From contig NZ_CP042261.1 of the NCBI RefSeq assembly GCF_007855645.1, positions 1,569,501 to 1,633,500 of the forward strand: a DNA stretch of 64,000 nt, written 5' to 3'. This document shows, piece after piece, positions 18,743-27,762 of this stretch. The number at the start of each line of letters is the position of its first letter. Position 1 is the first letter of the stretch. A program made the position numbers and the translations under genes. The notes beneath the pieces are model-generated. The model was given only the letters and a program-made list of their open reading frames with translations. It ran no database searches and was not told the DNA's origin. This DNA is from Qingshengfaniella alkalisoli (GTDB lineage: Bacteria; Pseudomonadota; Alphaproteobacteria; Rhodobacterales; Rhodobacteraceae).

Positions 18743-19425
18743 TCGAACAGCAACTTCTGCTGGACCTCCCGCAGGAAAAAGGAATGTCGCGGGCCGATTT
18801 TTTGCCTGCTCCGTCCAATGCAGCAGCGTTGGCATCCGTAGATGGCTGGCGAGATTGGCCCTCCGGGAAAATGATGCTGGTAGGGCCACGCGGGTCCGGC
18901 CGTACCCATTTGACGCATCTTTGGGCCAAGGACGCGGGCGCCGTGATCTTTTCGGGCCGTGCGCTTGACACGAACTGGCATGACACGGTCGAACATGCCG
19001 GGGCTATCGCGATTGATGACGCTGACGTGGTGGCAGGCAACAAACTATTGGAAGAGCAGTTGTTTCATCTGTTCAACCATGCCCAGTTCGAAGAAAAGCC
19101 CCTGCTTTTGACAGCTAAAGACGTTGCGGGGACCTGGGGTGCGAGACTGCCCGACCTGGAAAGCCGAATGCAAACTCTGCCAATCACGCGGATCGAACAG
19201 CCTGATGACGGGCTTCTGAACATGGTTCTGGTAAAGCTTTGCGATGACAGGCAGCTTGCCATCGGACCCGAAACCATATCCTATTTGGTTAACCGTATGG
19301 AGCGCTCGCTCGCTGTCGCACGTGAACTCGTGGCAGAACTGGATCACACGGCCCTGATCCGCCAACGACGCATCACCCGTCCGCTCGCCGCTGAAATACT
19401 CGCAAACTTTCATCCGCACCGTTGA
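18739..19425 (+). CDS. hdaA: DnaA regulatory inactivator HdaA
   Basis: HdaA promotes ATP hydrolysis by DnaA at the replisome and so prevents re-initiation. The 228-residue AAA+ protein begins with QLLLDLP (residues 4-10), a clamp-binding motif that tethers Hda-type proteins to the DNA sliding clamp. Walker A is GPRGSGRTHLT and Walker B AIAIDDAD; a SRMQTLP sensor-type segment follows. It lacks the C-terminal DNA-binding domain of DnaA, which separates it from that protein. It is coupled to the upstream AI-2E gene (ATGA overlap) and lies 25 bases before ppk1. Confidence 0.88.
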   Translation: MIEQQLLLDLPQEKGMSRADFLPAPSNAAALASVDGWRDWPSGKMMLVGPRGSGRTHLTHLWAKDAGAVIFSGRALDTNWHDTVEHAGAIAIDDADVVAGNKLLEEQLFHLFNHAQFEEKPLLLTAKDVAGTWGARLPDLESRMQTLPITRIEQPDDGLLNMVLVKLCDDRQLAIGPETISYLVNRMERSLAVARELVAELDHTALIRQRRITRPLAAEILANFHPHR

Positions 19426-19450
19426 TCGCCACCGGAAGACAGAGGAAGAC

Positions 19451-21634
19451 ATGACCGCCGCCGATTTCCTGAATTCGCCTTTTCCGTCCGCGATCGAGAT
19501 GAGTGATCTGGATACCACCGGCCCTGCTCGCTTCTTCAACCGGGAACTCAGCTGGCTCGCCTTCAATCGCCGTGTTCTCGAAGAGGCCGAGAACTCTCAT
19601 GTGCCGCTGCTGGAACGCCTGAGATTCGTGTCAATTTCAGCCAACAATCTGGATGAATTCTACACGGTCCGCGTCGCCGGACTGCGCGAGCTGGCGCATG
19701 CCGGGCAAAACAAGCCCGCCGCGGACGGGCTGACCCCAGCCGAGCAACTGGTCCTGATCGACAAGGACGCGCGCGATCTGATGCATTCGCAACAGATCGT
19801 CTGGAACAAGCTGCGTCGCGAGATGGAAAAGGAAGGCATCCTTCTGATCCCTCGCAGTCGGCTGACACGGGCAGATCTGAAATTTCTGGAGGAGTTCTTC
19901 CTGTCACAGGTCTTCCCGGTTCTGTCACCGTTGGCCGTGGATCCCGCGCATCCCTTCCCGTTCATCCCGAACACTGGCCTTGCGCTGGCCCTGTCTCTGC
20001 GCCGGGTTTCGGACGGTCGCTTACTAAAGGCCCTTCTACCCATTCCCGCCCAAATCAATCGCTTCATCGCCCTGCCCGCACGTGAAGGTCAGGATCGGTT
20101 CGCCGCGCTTGAAGACCTGCTGCTTTTACATATCAACCAGATGTTTCCCGGTTACGAATTGAAGGGAAGCTGCCAGTTCCGCGTGCTGCGCGACAGCGAT
20201 CTGGAGGTCGAGGAAGAAGCCGAAGACCTTGTACGCGAATTCGAGGTTGCCCTGAAACGCCGCCGCCGGGGCGAGGTCATTCGCATGAAGATGTCAGCCA
20301 ACGCGCCCGCCGATCTGAAACGGCTGATCGTCGAGCAGCTTCACCTCGAAGAAGGCGAAGTGATCGAGCTGAAGGGCATGATCGGCGTCGTGGACCTGAA
20401 GGAACTGGTGCTGGATCATCGACCGGACCTGTTATGGCAGTCCTTCACGCCTCGTGTTCCCGAACGGGTCCAGGACCATGATGGAGATATGTTCGCTGCC
20501 ATCCGGCAGAAGGACATGCTGCTGCATCACCCCTATGAGACTTTCGACATGGTAGTCCGCTTCTTGCAGCAGGCCGCACGCGACCCGAATGTACTGGCGA
20601 TCAAGCAGACGCTTTACCGCACTTCCAAGAACTCTCCGATCGTCGGTGCCTTGTGCGAAGCGGCAGAGGACGGGAAGTCCGTGACCGCACTGGTGGAACT
20701 GAAAGCCCGTTTTGACGAGGCCGCCAATATTCGTCAATCAAGGATGCTGGAACGTGCCGGCGCGCATGTGGTTTACGGATTCATGAACTACAAGACCCAT
20801 GCCAAGATCAGCTCCGTCGTGCGGCGTGAAGGCAATCGGCTGGTGACCTATTCGCATTACGGCACTGGTAACTATCACCCGATTACCGCGAAGATATACA
20901 CCGATCTCAGCTTCTTCACCTGCGACGAGGCGCTGGGAAGGGACGCGACCAAGGTGTTCAACTACCTATCTGGATACGCACAACCCGAGGGGCTGGAAAA
21001 CCTGTCGATCTCTCCCCTGATGATCAAGCCCAAGATCATCGCCCTGCTGGAACGGGAGGCCGATTTTGCCCAGCAAGGCAAACCGGCCGAGGTTTGGGTC
21101 AAGATGAATGCACTGATCGAACCCGACGTGATCGATGCGCTCTACAAGGCCAGCCAAGCGGGGGTAAAGATTACGCTGGTCATTCGCGGAATTTGCGGCA
21201 TCAGGCCCGGCATCAAGGGGTTGAGCGAAAACATACGCGTCAAATCCATCGTCGGTCGCTATCTGGAACATTCCCGCATCGCCTGTTTCGGCAACGGGCA
21301 CGGCCTGCCATCCAAACAAGCGAAGGTCTTCATTTCCTCGGCAGACTGGATGAGCCGCAATCTGAACCGTCGGGTCGAAACCTTCGTCGAGTGCTTCAAC
21401 CCAACGGTGAAGGAACAGATCGTCGGACAGATCATGGCCGCCAACCTGAGGGATGAGGCGCAGAGCTGGATTCTGCGGCCCGATGGAAGTTTCTATCGAC
21501 CGACATCGAACGATCCGGACAGGATGTTCAACTGCCACGACTACTTCATGAAGAACCCTTCCCTGTCGGGCCGTGGTTCTGCCGGAGCGAAAGACGTCAT
21601 ACAGTTGGCCAATCTTCATGGTGCGCCTGCTTAA
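19451..21634 (+). CDS. ppk1: Polyphosphate kinase 1
   Basis: Ppk1 reversibly transfers the gamma phosphate of ATP to inorganic polyphosphate. The 727 residues match the four-domain family layout: N-terminal RFFNRELSWLAFNRRVLEEA block, a head domain, and two phospholipase-D-like C-terminal domains. The phosphorylated histidine lies in SHYGTGNYHP, and AKISSVVRRE and VKSIVGRYLEHSRI form other active-site elements. The ATG follows AGAGGAAG. It lies between hdaA and ppx, so polymer synthesis and breakdown are encoded side by side, a common alphaproteobacterial arrangement. Confidence 0.95.
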   Translation: MTAADFLNSPFPSAIEMSDLDTTGPARFFNRELSWLAFNRRVLEEAENSHVPLLERLRFVSISANNLDEFYTVRVAGLRELAHAGQNKPAADGLTPAEQLVLIDKDARDLMHSQQIVWNKLRREMEKEGILLIPRSRLTRADLKFLEEFFLSQVFPVLSPLAVDPAHPFPFIPNTGLALALSLRRVSDGRLLKALLPIPAQINRFIALPAREGQDRFAALEDLLLLHINQMFPGYELKGSCQFRVLRDSDLEVEEEAEDLVREFEVALKRRRRGEVIRMKMSANAPADLKRLIVEQLHLEEGEVIELKGMIGVVDLKELVLDHRPDLLWQSFTPRVPERVQDHDGDMFAAIRQKDMLLHHPYETFDMVVRFLQQAARDPNVLAIKQTLYRTSKNSPIVGALCEAAEDGKSVTALVELKARFDEAANIRQSRMLERAGAHVVYGFMNYKTHAKISSVVRREGNRLVTYSHYGTGNYHPITAKIYTDLSFFTCDEALGRDATKVFNYLSGYAQPEGLENLSISPLMIKPKIIALLEREADFAQQGKPAEVWVKMNALIEPDVIDALYKASQAGVKITLVIRGICGIRPGIKGLSENIRVKSIVGRYLEHSRIACFGNGHGLPSKQAKVFISSADWMSRNLNRRVETFVECFNPTVKEQIVGQIMAANLRDEAQSWILRPDGSFYRPTSNDPDRMFNCHDYFMKNPSLSGRGSAGAKDVIQLANLHGAPA

Positions 21635-21690
21635 GAATTGACGTCACAATTTTTTTACGCCACGTTGTTTGCATAAAAAGGGGGCAAGGG

Positions 21691-23244
21691 ATGGACGGAG
21701 GCGGAGAAGCCTCGACCGAGGATTGGGGACCCTTCGGAAGACCACTCTTTAACGACCCCGCAGCGCGAGCGCTGTCTCGTGTCGGCGTTGTGGATGTCGG
21801 GTCGAACTCGGTCCGGCTCGTAGTATTCGATGGGGCGGCCCGATCGCCGGCCTATTTCTACAATGAGAAGGTTCTGTGCGGCCTCGGGGCCGGTCTGTCC
21901 GAGACCGGAAAGCTGAACCCGAAAGGACGCGAACGGGCTTTCGATGCCATCAAGCGCTTCCAAGCACTTGCAGATGGCATGGGGATAGCACCGCTCACGG
22001 CAGTTGCGACTGCTGCGGTGCGCGAGGCGGAGGACGGTCCTGCGTTCAGGGAGGAGATAGCGCAGGAGACCGGCCTCCGCCTTTACGTAATCGACGGCAA
22101 GGAAGAAGCGCGGCTGTCCGCTCAAGGCGTTCTCTTGGGATGGCCTCAAGCATCGGGGTTGGTGTGTGACATCGGCGGGTCGTCCATGGAACTGGCCACC
22201 GTTGATGACGGACAGATCGGACACCGGGTGACGTCACCGCTTGGTCCACTCAAGCTGCGGGATATTAAAGGCGGCAAGAAAGGCCTTCGCAATTTCGTCG
22301 ACAAGGAACTGAAGTCGCTGCGCAGCGACTTCGGTGACTGGGGCGGGTGCCTATATCTCGTAGGCGGCTCGTGGCGCGCGATTGCCAAGCTCGACATGGT
22401 ACGGCGCGATTATCCGCTGAAGGTTCTGCACGAATACCAGATGACGCCGCGCGATCTGCGCAAAACGTTGAAATGGATCGAAAACGAAGACCCCGACAAG
22501 TTGCGATCCGCAGCTGGCATCGGATCAGAACGCATGTCCTTGGTCCCCCTTGCCGCCCACTCGCTTGCCGGAATGTTGCGTAACTTCAAGCCTCGTGAAA
22601 TCTGCGTGTCAAGTTACGGGCTGCGAGAGGGGCTGCTTTATGAACAGATGCCACAGGAACTGCGCAAGCGCGACCCGTTGATCGAAGCTTCCTACTTTGC
22701 CGAGGCCAAAGACGCGCGTGTTCCCGGCTTTGGCCGTGCATTGTATGATTTCGTCCGACCGCTTTACACCCGTACATCATGGGACAGGCTGCGCTTGGCG
22801 AAAGCCGCTTGCCTGCTTCACGACGTGACCTGGCGCACCCATCCGGATTACCGCGCAGAAGTCTGCTTCGACTACGCCACCCGCGCAAACATGGGCGGGT
22901 TGAGCCATCCGGACCGGGTCTTTCTCGGGCTCGCACTTCTGCACCGCTACAAAAACAGCCGCACGGGAAACCGGTTCGAAAGCCTTCTGTCTCTGCTGAA
23001 TGAAAAGCAGATTCGGGAAGCGGAGATCCTTGGTAAAGCCATGCGTTTCGGCGCGATGTTCACGGGGCAGCGGTCCGAACAGATGGGTGAACTTCGCTGG
23101 CACCCGAACAAAAAGAAGCTTGTTCTGAAAATCACCCCTGCAGGACGAACCCTGTTTGGCGAAGTCGCCCAATCGCGCTTCGCGTCGCTGGCAAAGTCGC
23201 TGGGAGCCGAAACAGAGGTCGTTGCACTGCGGCGCGCAAGCTGA
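21691..23244 (+). CDS. ppx: Exopolyphosphatase (Ppx/GppA family)
   Basis: Ppx removes terminal phosphate from polyphosphate; related enzymes convert pppGpp to ppGpp. The 517-residue protein has the actin-like ATPase fold signatures VDVGSNSVRLVVFDG (about residues 31-45) and VCDIGGSSMELA, and a C-terminal HD-like helical domain with LLHDVTWRTHPDYR. A roughly 30-residue polar N-terminal extension precedes the first motif. It is separated from ppk1 by 56 bases containing a T-rich run and probably shares its transcript. The stop is directly adjacent to the end of the convergent J-domain gene. Confidence 0.92.
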   Translation: MDGGGEASTEDWGPFGRPLFNDPAARALSRVGVVDVGSNSVRLVVFDGAARSPAYFYNEKVLCGLGAGLSETGKLNPKGRERAFDAIKRFQALADGMGIAPLTAVATAAVREAEDGPAFREEIAQETGLRLYVIDGKEEARLSAQGVLLGWPQASGLVCDIGGSSMELATVDDGQIGHRVTSPLGPLKLRDIKGGKKGLRNFVDKELKSLRSDFGDWGGCLYLVGGSWRAIAKLDMVRRDYPLKVLHEYQMTPRDLRKTLKWIENEDPDKLRSAAGIGSERMSLVPLAAHSLAGMLRNFKPREICVSSYGLREGLLYEQMPQELRKRDPLIEASYFAEAKDARVPGFGRALYDFVRPLYTRTSWDRLRLAKAACLLHDVTWRTHPDYRAEVCFDYATRANMGGLSHPDRVFLGLALLHRYKNSRTGNRFESLLSLLNEKQIREAEILGKAMRFGAMFTGQRSEQMGELRWHPNKKKLVLKITPAGRTLFGEVAQSRFASLAKSLGAETEVVALRRAS

Positions 23245-23925
23245 TCAGGCGCGCGAGGTGCTGATTTCTTCCCATGCCCGGTTGATGGCGATCAGGCGTT
23301 TTTCGGCCATCTTGATGGCTTCCTCGGGCAGTCCGCGCGCCATCATCCGGTCGGGATGGCTTTCACGGACCAACTCGCGCCAGCGCTTGCGCACGTCTTC
23401 CAAACTATCGTCTGGATCAGCGCCGAGCACGCAGTACGGGTCAGGTGCTGCGTCTTCCACGAAACGCGATCGCATATTTCGGAAATCCCGCTCGGAGACG
23501 TCGAACAGCTTCGCCACGCGTTCGATATAATCATCTTCGTCAGGGTGGTAGGCTCCATCCGCCAAGGCGATATGAAACAACCCCTCCAGTATGTCGATCA
23601 GGATCGGATGACCTTCGCCAAACATCTGCCGGACGCGCGCAGCGTAGTTTTCGAACCCCGCAACATCCTGCCGCGCCAGATTGAACACCCTGGCAGCGTT
23701 CTCTTCTTCAGAAGCCGGGATGTGGAACAGGCTGCGGAAAACGGTCACCTCATTCCGAGTTACACGACCATCCGCTTTCGCCATTTTCGCACCAAGCGCA
23801 ATGACCGCAATCGTGAACGCCACGCTGCGTTCTGGCGGTGTGCGCAGCTTGTCAAAGACGGCGCCCAGCGGCTCGCCTGCTCGCAGCGCGGAAAGCGCTT
23901 CTCCGATTCGGGTCCAGATCGACAT
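23245..23925 (-). CDS. TerB and J-domain protein (DjlA-like co-chaperone)
   Basis: A 226-residue protein with a TerB-like helical domain (about residues 35-150, with AKADGRVTRNEV, an acidic DGAYHPDED loop) and a C-terminal J-domain (about 160-225) whose HPD tripeptide is in VRESHPDRM. Proteins of this build (DjlA/DjiA) stimulate DnaK ATPase. Unlike E. coli DjlA there is no clear N-terminal membrane anchor, so it is likely cytosolic. It ends immediately next to the ppx stop (convergent, no gap). The molecular class is secure; the client proteins are unknown. Confidence 0.85.
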   Translation of the reverse strand: MSIWTRIGEALSALRAGEPLGAVFDKLRTPPERSVAFTIAVIALGAKMAKADGRVTRNEVTVFRSLFHIPASEEENAARVFNLARQDVAGFENYAARVRQMFGEGHPILIDILEGLFHIALADGAYHPDEDDYIERVAKLFDVSERDFRNMRSRFVEDAAPDPYCVLGADPDDSLEDVRKRWRELVRESHPDRMMARGLPEEAIKMAEKRLIAINRAWEEISTSRA

Positions 23926-23966
23926 GGACCAAACCTAGCGCGCAGTAGCGTAACTGTCAGCGTGGA

Positions 23967-24455
23967 CTAGAGAATTTTCTGCATAAGGACGAGATCGAGC
24001 CAGCGGTCAAATTTGCGACCCACTTGTGGCATGAGACCAACCTTTTCATACCCCAGCGCCGCGTGAAACGCTTGGCCTGATGCGTTGGCCGCGTCGATCG
24101 CAGCAATCATCACGTGAACACCAGCCTTTGCAGCATGTGCTTCCAACACATCCATCAAGGCCCGCCCGACGCCACGCCCGCGCGCGTCTTCAGTCAGGAT
24201 GATCGAGTGCTCCATGGCGTAGTCATAGCCGTCGCCATCCCGAAACCGATCATAGGTCGCAAATCCCAGCACAACATCGCCGTCGCGCGCCACCCAGAAA
24301 TCACGTCCTGCCTGGCGCCGCTTGACAATGACGTCACCGACCATTTCGGGGGTGCGCTGCACCGTGTGGAAGATGATGGTCGTCTCACGGATCACGGGGT
24401 CCCAGATCGCGGCAATCTGATCATAGTCACGCGGCTGTGCCGGTTCAATTTGCAT
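23967..24455 (-). CDS. GNAT family N-acetyltransferase (phosphinothricin-type)
   Basis: A 162-residue GNAT enzyme similar in layout to phosphinothricin/methionine-sulfone acetyltransferases: IAAIWDPVIRETTIIF near the N-terminus, acetyl-CoA loop EDARGRGVGRALM (about 94-106), and the C-terminal FHAALGYEKVGLMPQVGRKFDRWLD region, where the GRKFDRWLD stretch is typical of that group. Such enzymes acetylate glutamate analogues or other amino groups. It lies 18 bases after the VOC-type gene and is probably the last gene of the mcm transcript. Confidence 0.82.
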   Translation of the reverse strand: MQIEPAQPRDYDQIAAIWDPVIRETTIIFHTVQRTPEMVGDVIVKRRQAGRDFWVARDGDVVLGFATYDRFRDGDGYDYAMEHSIILTEDARGRGVGRALMDVLEAHAAKAGVHVMIAAIDAANASGQAFHAALGYEKVGLMPQVGRKFDRWLDLVLMQKIL

Positions 24456-24473
24456 TAAGAATATCCTTCAATG

Positions 24474-25076
24474 TCAGCCTAGCTTCACCAAACCGCGCGG
24501 TGTCTGCAGAATGGCGCTCAACCCCGCCATACCTTGCGCCAAGACGACCCGGTCATCACGCAAGGTGATCACGTCCCTTATGCGGGCTATCTGAGGGTGA
24601 CAAATGCTGAACGACGCCAATCGGCACGCGCGGTCGGGTAGACGCTTTGCCGGATGTGCCTCGCCTTCCCACTGGATCAACGCGGGAAAGATATCATCGC
24701 ACGGAAGCGATCCGTTTGCTGGAATCGCCATTTCCCAGCGAAGATCACCGCGCGACAATTGCGTGGCTTCGCCCGCCTCAGGAACGATCCGCAGAAATTC
24801 AGCCAACGCGTCGGTAGAAACGACCCAGTTGGTCAGCTTGGGCGGCCCACTGAACCGGTCCAGAGAAAACCAGCGCGCCCGATTCGGATCGGCTGCTTCG
24901 GAATCAATCGCGATGATTTCCAGGTACAGATCCGGCCCCAGCGACAGCAATCGGTTATGTGTGCCCATCAGGGGATGCTTGCCGCCGGCCTCGAAAGACA
25001 CGCCGAGCCGTTCTTCGAATTCAGCCGTGGCTGCATCCAGATCGGCCGCCGATATGACTAGGTGATCAAGCTTCAT
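24474..25076 (-). CDS. VOC/glyoxalase-like domain protein
   Basis: A 200-residue protein with an N-terminal vicinal-oxygen-chelate half ([25 protein letters not shown]) and a body that resembles the glyoxalase-like PF13468 group. A glutamate in LYLEIIAID and the early histidine could bind a metal. It overlaps the end of the methylmalonyl-CoA mutase gene by 11 bases, so it should be made with the mutase. It is too long and too different to be called methylmalonyl-CoA epimerase (about 135 residues, also VOC), although that is the obvious functional suspicion. Its reaction is unknown. Confidence 0.75.
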   Translation of the reverse strand: MKLDHLVISAADLDAATAEFEERLGVSFEAGGKHPLMGTHNRLLSLGPDLYLEIIAIDSEAADPNRARWFSLDRFSGPPKLTNWVVSTDALAEFLRIVPEAGEATQLSRGDLRWEMAIPANGSLPCDDIFPALIQWEGEAHPAKRLPDRACRLASFSICHPQIARIRDVITLRDDRVVLAQGMAGLSAILQTPRGLVKLG

Positions 25077-27207
25077 TTCTGCCCCGATGGTTTCGGATAA
25101 GCTGCAGGACGTCCTGCGCCGCCGTGGGAATATGTGTTCCGGGTCCGAAGATGGCCTTCACACCCGCATCCAGAAGGTACTGATAGTCCTGCTGTGGCAC
25201 CACACCGCCACATACCACCAATATATCATCCCGACCCTGCGCCCGTAGCGCGTCCACCAATCGCGGCGCAAGAGTCTTGTGCCCCGCAGCAAGCGAAGAA
25301 ATGCCGATGACATGCACGTCGCTGGCGATGGCGTCACTCGCCGCTTCGTCGGGCGTCTGGAACAGTGGCCCGACATCGACATCGAAGCCCATATCCTTGA
25401 AGGCAGACGCGATCACCTTTGCTCCCCGGTCATGCCCGTCCTGCCCCATCTTCACGACAAGCATATGCGGTCGCCGTCCCTCGCCTTGCTCGAACGAGGC
25501 AACGTCACGCTGTATCGCCGCGAACAGCGCATCACCGTCAAATGCAGATCCGTAGACGCCTGACAATGTGCGGGCACGTGCAGCGTGGCGGCCAAACACA
25601 TTCTCTATCGCCATACTGATTTCGCCGACGGAAGCGCGGGCGCGAGCGGCCTCGACCGCAGCTTCCAGCAGATTTCCACCCGCGCGGGCGCGCCGTTCGA
25701 GTTCCGCAAGCGCTGCGTCGCACCTAACCTGATCGCGCTCCGCCCGGATTCGTTCCAGCCGTCTTACCTGTGCGTCGCGCACTTTGGCGTTGTCGATGTC
25801 GAGAATATCGATCGGATCTTCCTTGTCCTTTCGGTATTTGTTTACGCCGACAATCACTTCTTCGCCGCGATCAATCATCGCCTGCCGCTTCGCCGCCGTT
25901 TCCTCGATCCTGAGCTTTGGCATGCCTGTGCCGACCGCCTGTGTCATACCGCCAAGCGCTTCGATCTCCTCGATCAGCTCCCACGCCTTATCGGCAAGTT
26001 CGGCAGTCAGGCTTTCGACATAGTAGGACCCTGCCAGCGGATCGACGACATTGGTAATGCCGGTTTCTTCCTGCAAGATGAGCTGGGTATTGCGTGCGAT
26101 CCGCGCGGAGAACTCGGTCGGAAGCGCAATCGCTTCGTCCAATGCATTCGTGTGCAGTGACTGCGTGCCACCCAACACCGCCGAAAGCGCTTCATAGGCC
26201 GTGCGGATGACGTTGTTATAAGGGTCCTGTTCCGCCAGCGACACGCCCGATGTCTGACAATGTGTACGCAGCATCAGGGACCGCGGGTTCCTGGGCGCGA
26301 ATTCGGACATGATGCGATGCCACAGCATACGCGCGGCACGCAGCTTGGCCGCCTCCATGAAAAAGTTCTTGCCGATGGCGAAGAAGAAGGACAGCCTTCC
26401 GGCAAATTTGTCGACATCCATCCCCGCCTTGATCGCCGCGCGAACGTATTCGCGCCCGTCGGCCAATGTGAACGCCAGTTCCTGCACAAGGTTCGCGCCC
26501 GCTTCCTGCATGTGGTAGCCAGAAATCGAGATCGAATTGAACTTGGGCATCTCGTTCGCTGTGTATTCGATAATATCGGACACGAGCCGCATCGAGGGTT
26601 CCGGCGGATAGACATAGGTGTTGCGAACCATGAATTCTTTAAGGATGTCGTTCTGAATGGTGCCTGACAGGACAGAGCGGTCATGCCCCTGTTCTTCCCC
26701 AGCAACTATGAAACTGGCCAACACAGGTATCACCGCGCCATTCATAGTCATCGAAACAGACACCTTGTCGAGTGGTATGCCGTTGAACAGGAGCTTCATG
26801 TCCTCGACGCTATCAATTGCAACACCGGCCTTCCCGACATCACCCTCAACGCGCGGATGGTCGCTGTCATAGCCGCGATGCGTTGCCAGATCGAATGCAA
26901 CCGACACGCCTTGCTGGCCGCCGGCCAACGCTTTGCGGTAAAATGCGTTGCTTTCTTCGGCCGTCGAAAACCCTGCATATTGCCGGATGGTCCAGGGCCG
27001 CCCGGCATACATCGTCGCGCGTGGGCCCCGTGTGAAAGGCGCTTCTCCGGGGATCTCATCCAGATGATCCAATCCGACCACATCCTCCGCCGTATAAAGC
27101 GGTTTGACGTCGATGCCTTCCAAGGTACGCCATGTCAGATCGTCAAGCGGGCGGCCTTTCAGTTCCGCTTCAGCCAGCCTTTTCCAGCGCTTCCTACCGT
27201 CCGACAT
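25066..27207 (-). CDS. mcm: Methylmalonyl-CoA mutase
   Basis: Adenosylcobalamin-dependent isomerisation of (R)-methylmalonyl-CoA to succinyl-CoA, the last step of propionate assimilation. The 713-residue single-chain enzyme contains the substrate-binding TIM barrel ([36 protein letters not shown]) and a C-terminal cobalamin domain with DGHDRG, where His592 replaces dimethylbenzimidazole as lower ligand, plus the conserved [11 protein letters not shown]. The ATG at 27207 follows GGGGGAAA and gives the usual N-terminus; the frame extends to 27267. It lies in the same strand order as pccB and pccA, but a short opposite-strand gene separates it from pccA. Confidence 0.96.
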   Translation of the reverse strand: MSDGRKRWKRLAEAELKGRPLDDLTWRTLEGIDVKPLYTAEDVVGLDHLDEIPGEAPFTRGPRATMYAGRPWTIRQYAGFSTAEESNAFYRKALAGGQQGVSVAFDLATHRGYDSDHPRVEGDVGKAGVAIDSVEDMKLLFNGIPLDKVSVSMTMNGAVIPVLASFIVAGEEQGHDRSVLSGTIQNDILKEFMVRNTYVYPPEPSMRLVSDIIEYTANEMPKFNSISISGYHMQEAGANLVQELAFTLADGREYVRAAIKAGMDVDKFAGRLSFFFAIGKNFFMEAAKLRAARMLWHRIMSEFAPRNPRSLMLRTHCQTSGVSLAEQDPYNNVIRTAYEALSAVLGGTQSLHTNALDEAIALPTEFSARIARNTQLILQEETGITNVVDPLAGSYYVESLTAELADKAWELIEEIEALGGMTQAVGTGMPKLRIEETAAKRQAMIDRGEEVIVGVNKYRKDKEDPIDILDIDNAKVRDAQVRRLERIRAERDQVRCDAALAELERRARAGGNLLEAAVEAARARASVGEISMAIENVFGRHAARARTLSGVYGSAFDGDALFAAIQRDVASFEQGEGRRPHMLVVKMGQDGHDRGAKVIASAFKDMGFDVDVGPLFQTPDEAASDAIASDVHVIGISSLAAGHKTLAPRLVDALRAQGRDDILVVCGGVVPQQDYQYLLDAGVKAIFGPGTHIPTAAQDVLQLIRNHRGRNEA

Positions 27208-27318
27208 CGTGTTTCCCCCTGCCTTGTACGCGGAATTTACATCACAACAGATAAAACCCGACCGCAATCACTTCGCATTTGCGTCCCAAGCGCTATATCA
27301 TTTGTAGCAGGAGGCGCC

Positions 27319-27759
27319 ATGAGATCACTTGTTATCGCGGTCATTTCGGCACTTGTGCTGGTTTATCCCGCAATCGCCCAAGAGGTCACGGACGATCGAC
27401 CTCTCGTTACGCAAACCGATGATCTTGAACAGTTCCTGTGGATTGCGCGCCCGGTTGTCGTTTTTGCGGACACCGCGAATGATCCGCGATTCATTCAACA
27501 AATGGATCTGCTGAACCGGGAAAAGGACGCGTTGTTTCGGCGCGACGTGGTTGTGTTAACCGACACGGATCCGGACGCCGAAAGCGAATTGCGCCGCCAA
27601 TTGCGGCCACACGGGTTTTCATTGGTGGTGATTGGCAAAGATGGGCAGGTAGAACTGCGCAAGCCGTCCCCATGGCATGTTCGCGAACTTACCCGCGCGA
27701 TCGACAAGATGCCCCTTCGCCAGCAAGAGATGCGCGAACAACGACGAGGGGAAGGTTAG
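27319..27759 (+). CDS. DUF4174 domain protein, secreted
   Basis: A 146-residue protein with a Sec signal peptide (about residues 1-20, cleavage after AIA) followed by a DUF4174 domain (FLWIARPVVVFADTANDPRF, then FSLVVIGKDGQVELRKPSPW). The domain looks thioredoxin-like in strand order but has no CXXC. The start at 27319 has AGGAGG about 5 bases upstream; the longer ORF reaching back to 26683 lies antisense to mcm. It sits alone on the plus strand between mcm (divergent) and pccA (convergent, 3 bases apart). A role in the periplasm is all that can be said. Confidence 0.8.
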   Translation: MRSLVIAVISALVLVYPAIAQEVTDDRPLVTQTDDLEQFLWIARPVVVFADTANDPRFIQQMDLLNREKDALFRRDVVVLTDTDPDAESELRRQLRPHGFSLVVIGKDGQVELRKPSPWHVRELTRAIDKMPLRQQEMREQRRGEG

Positions 27760-27762
27760 CAC

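Noticed and set aside
24474-25076. Methylmalonyl-CoA epimerase
   Set aside because: The length of 200 residues and the glyoxalase-like pattern do not fit the compact epimerase, even though the position beside mcm is tempting.
26683-27318. Long plus-strand ORF extending from 26683 into the DUF4174 gene
   Set aside because: It is antisense to mcm and has no family-like sequence; the real start is the ATG at 27319 with AGGAGG, a signal peptide and the DUF4174 domain.
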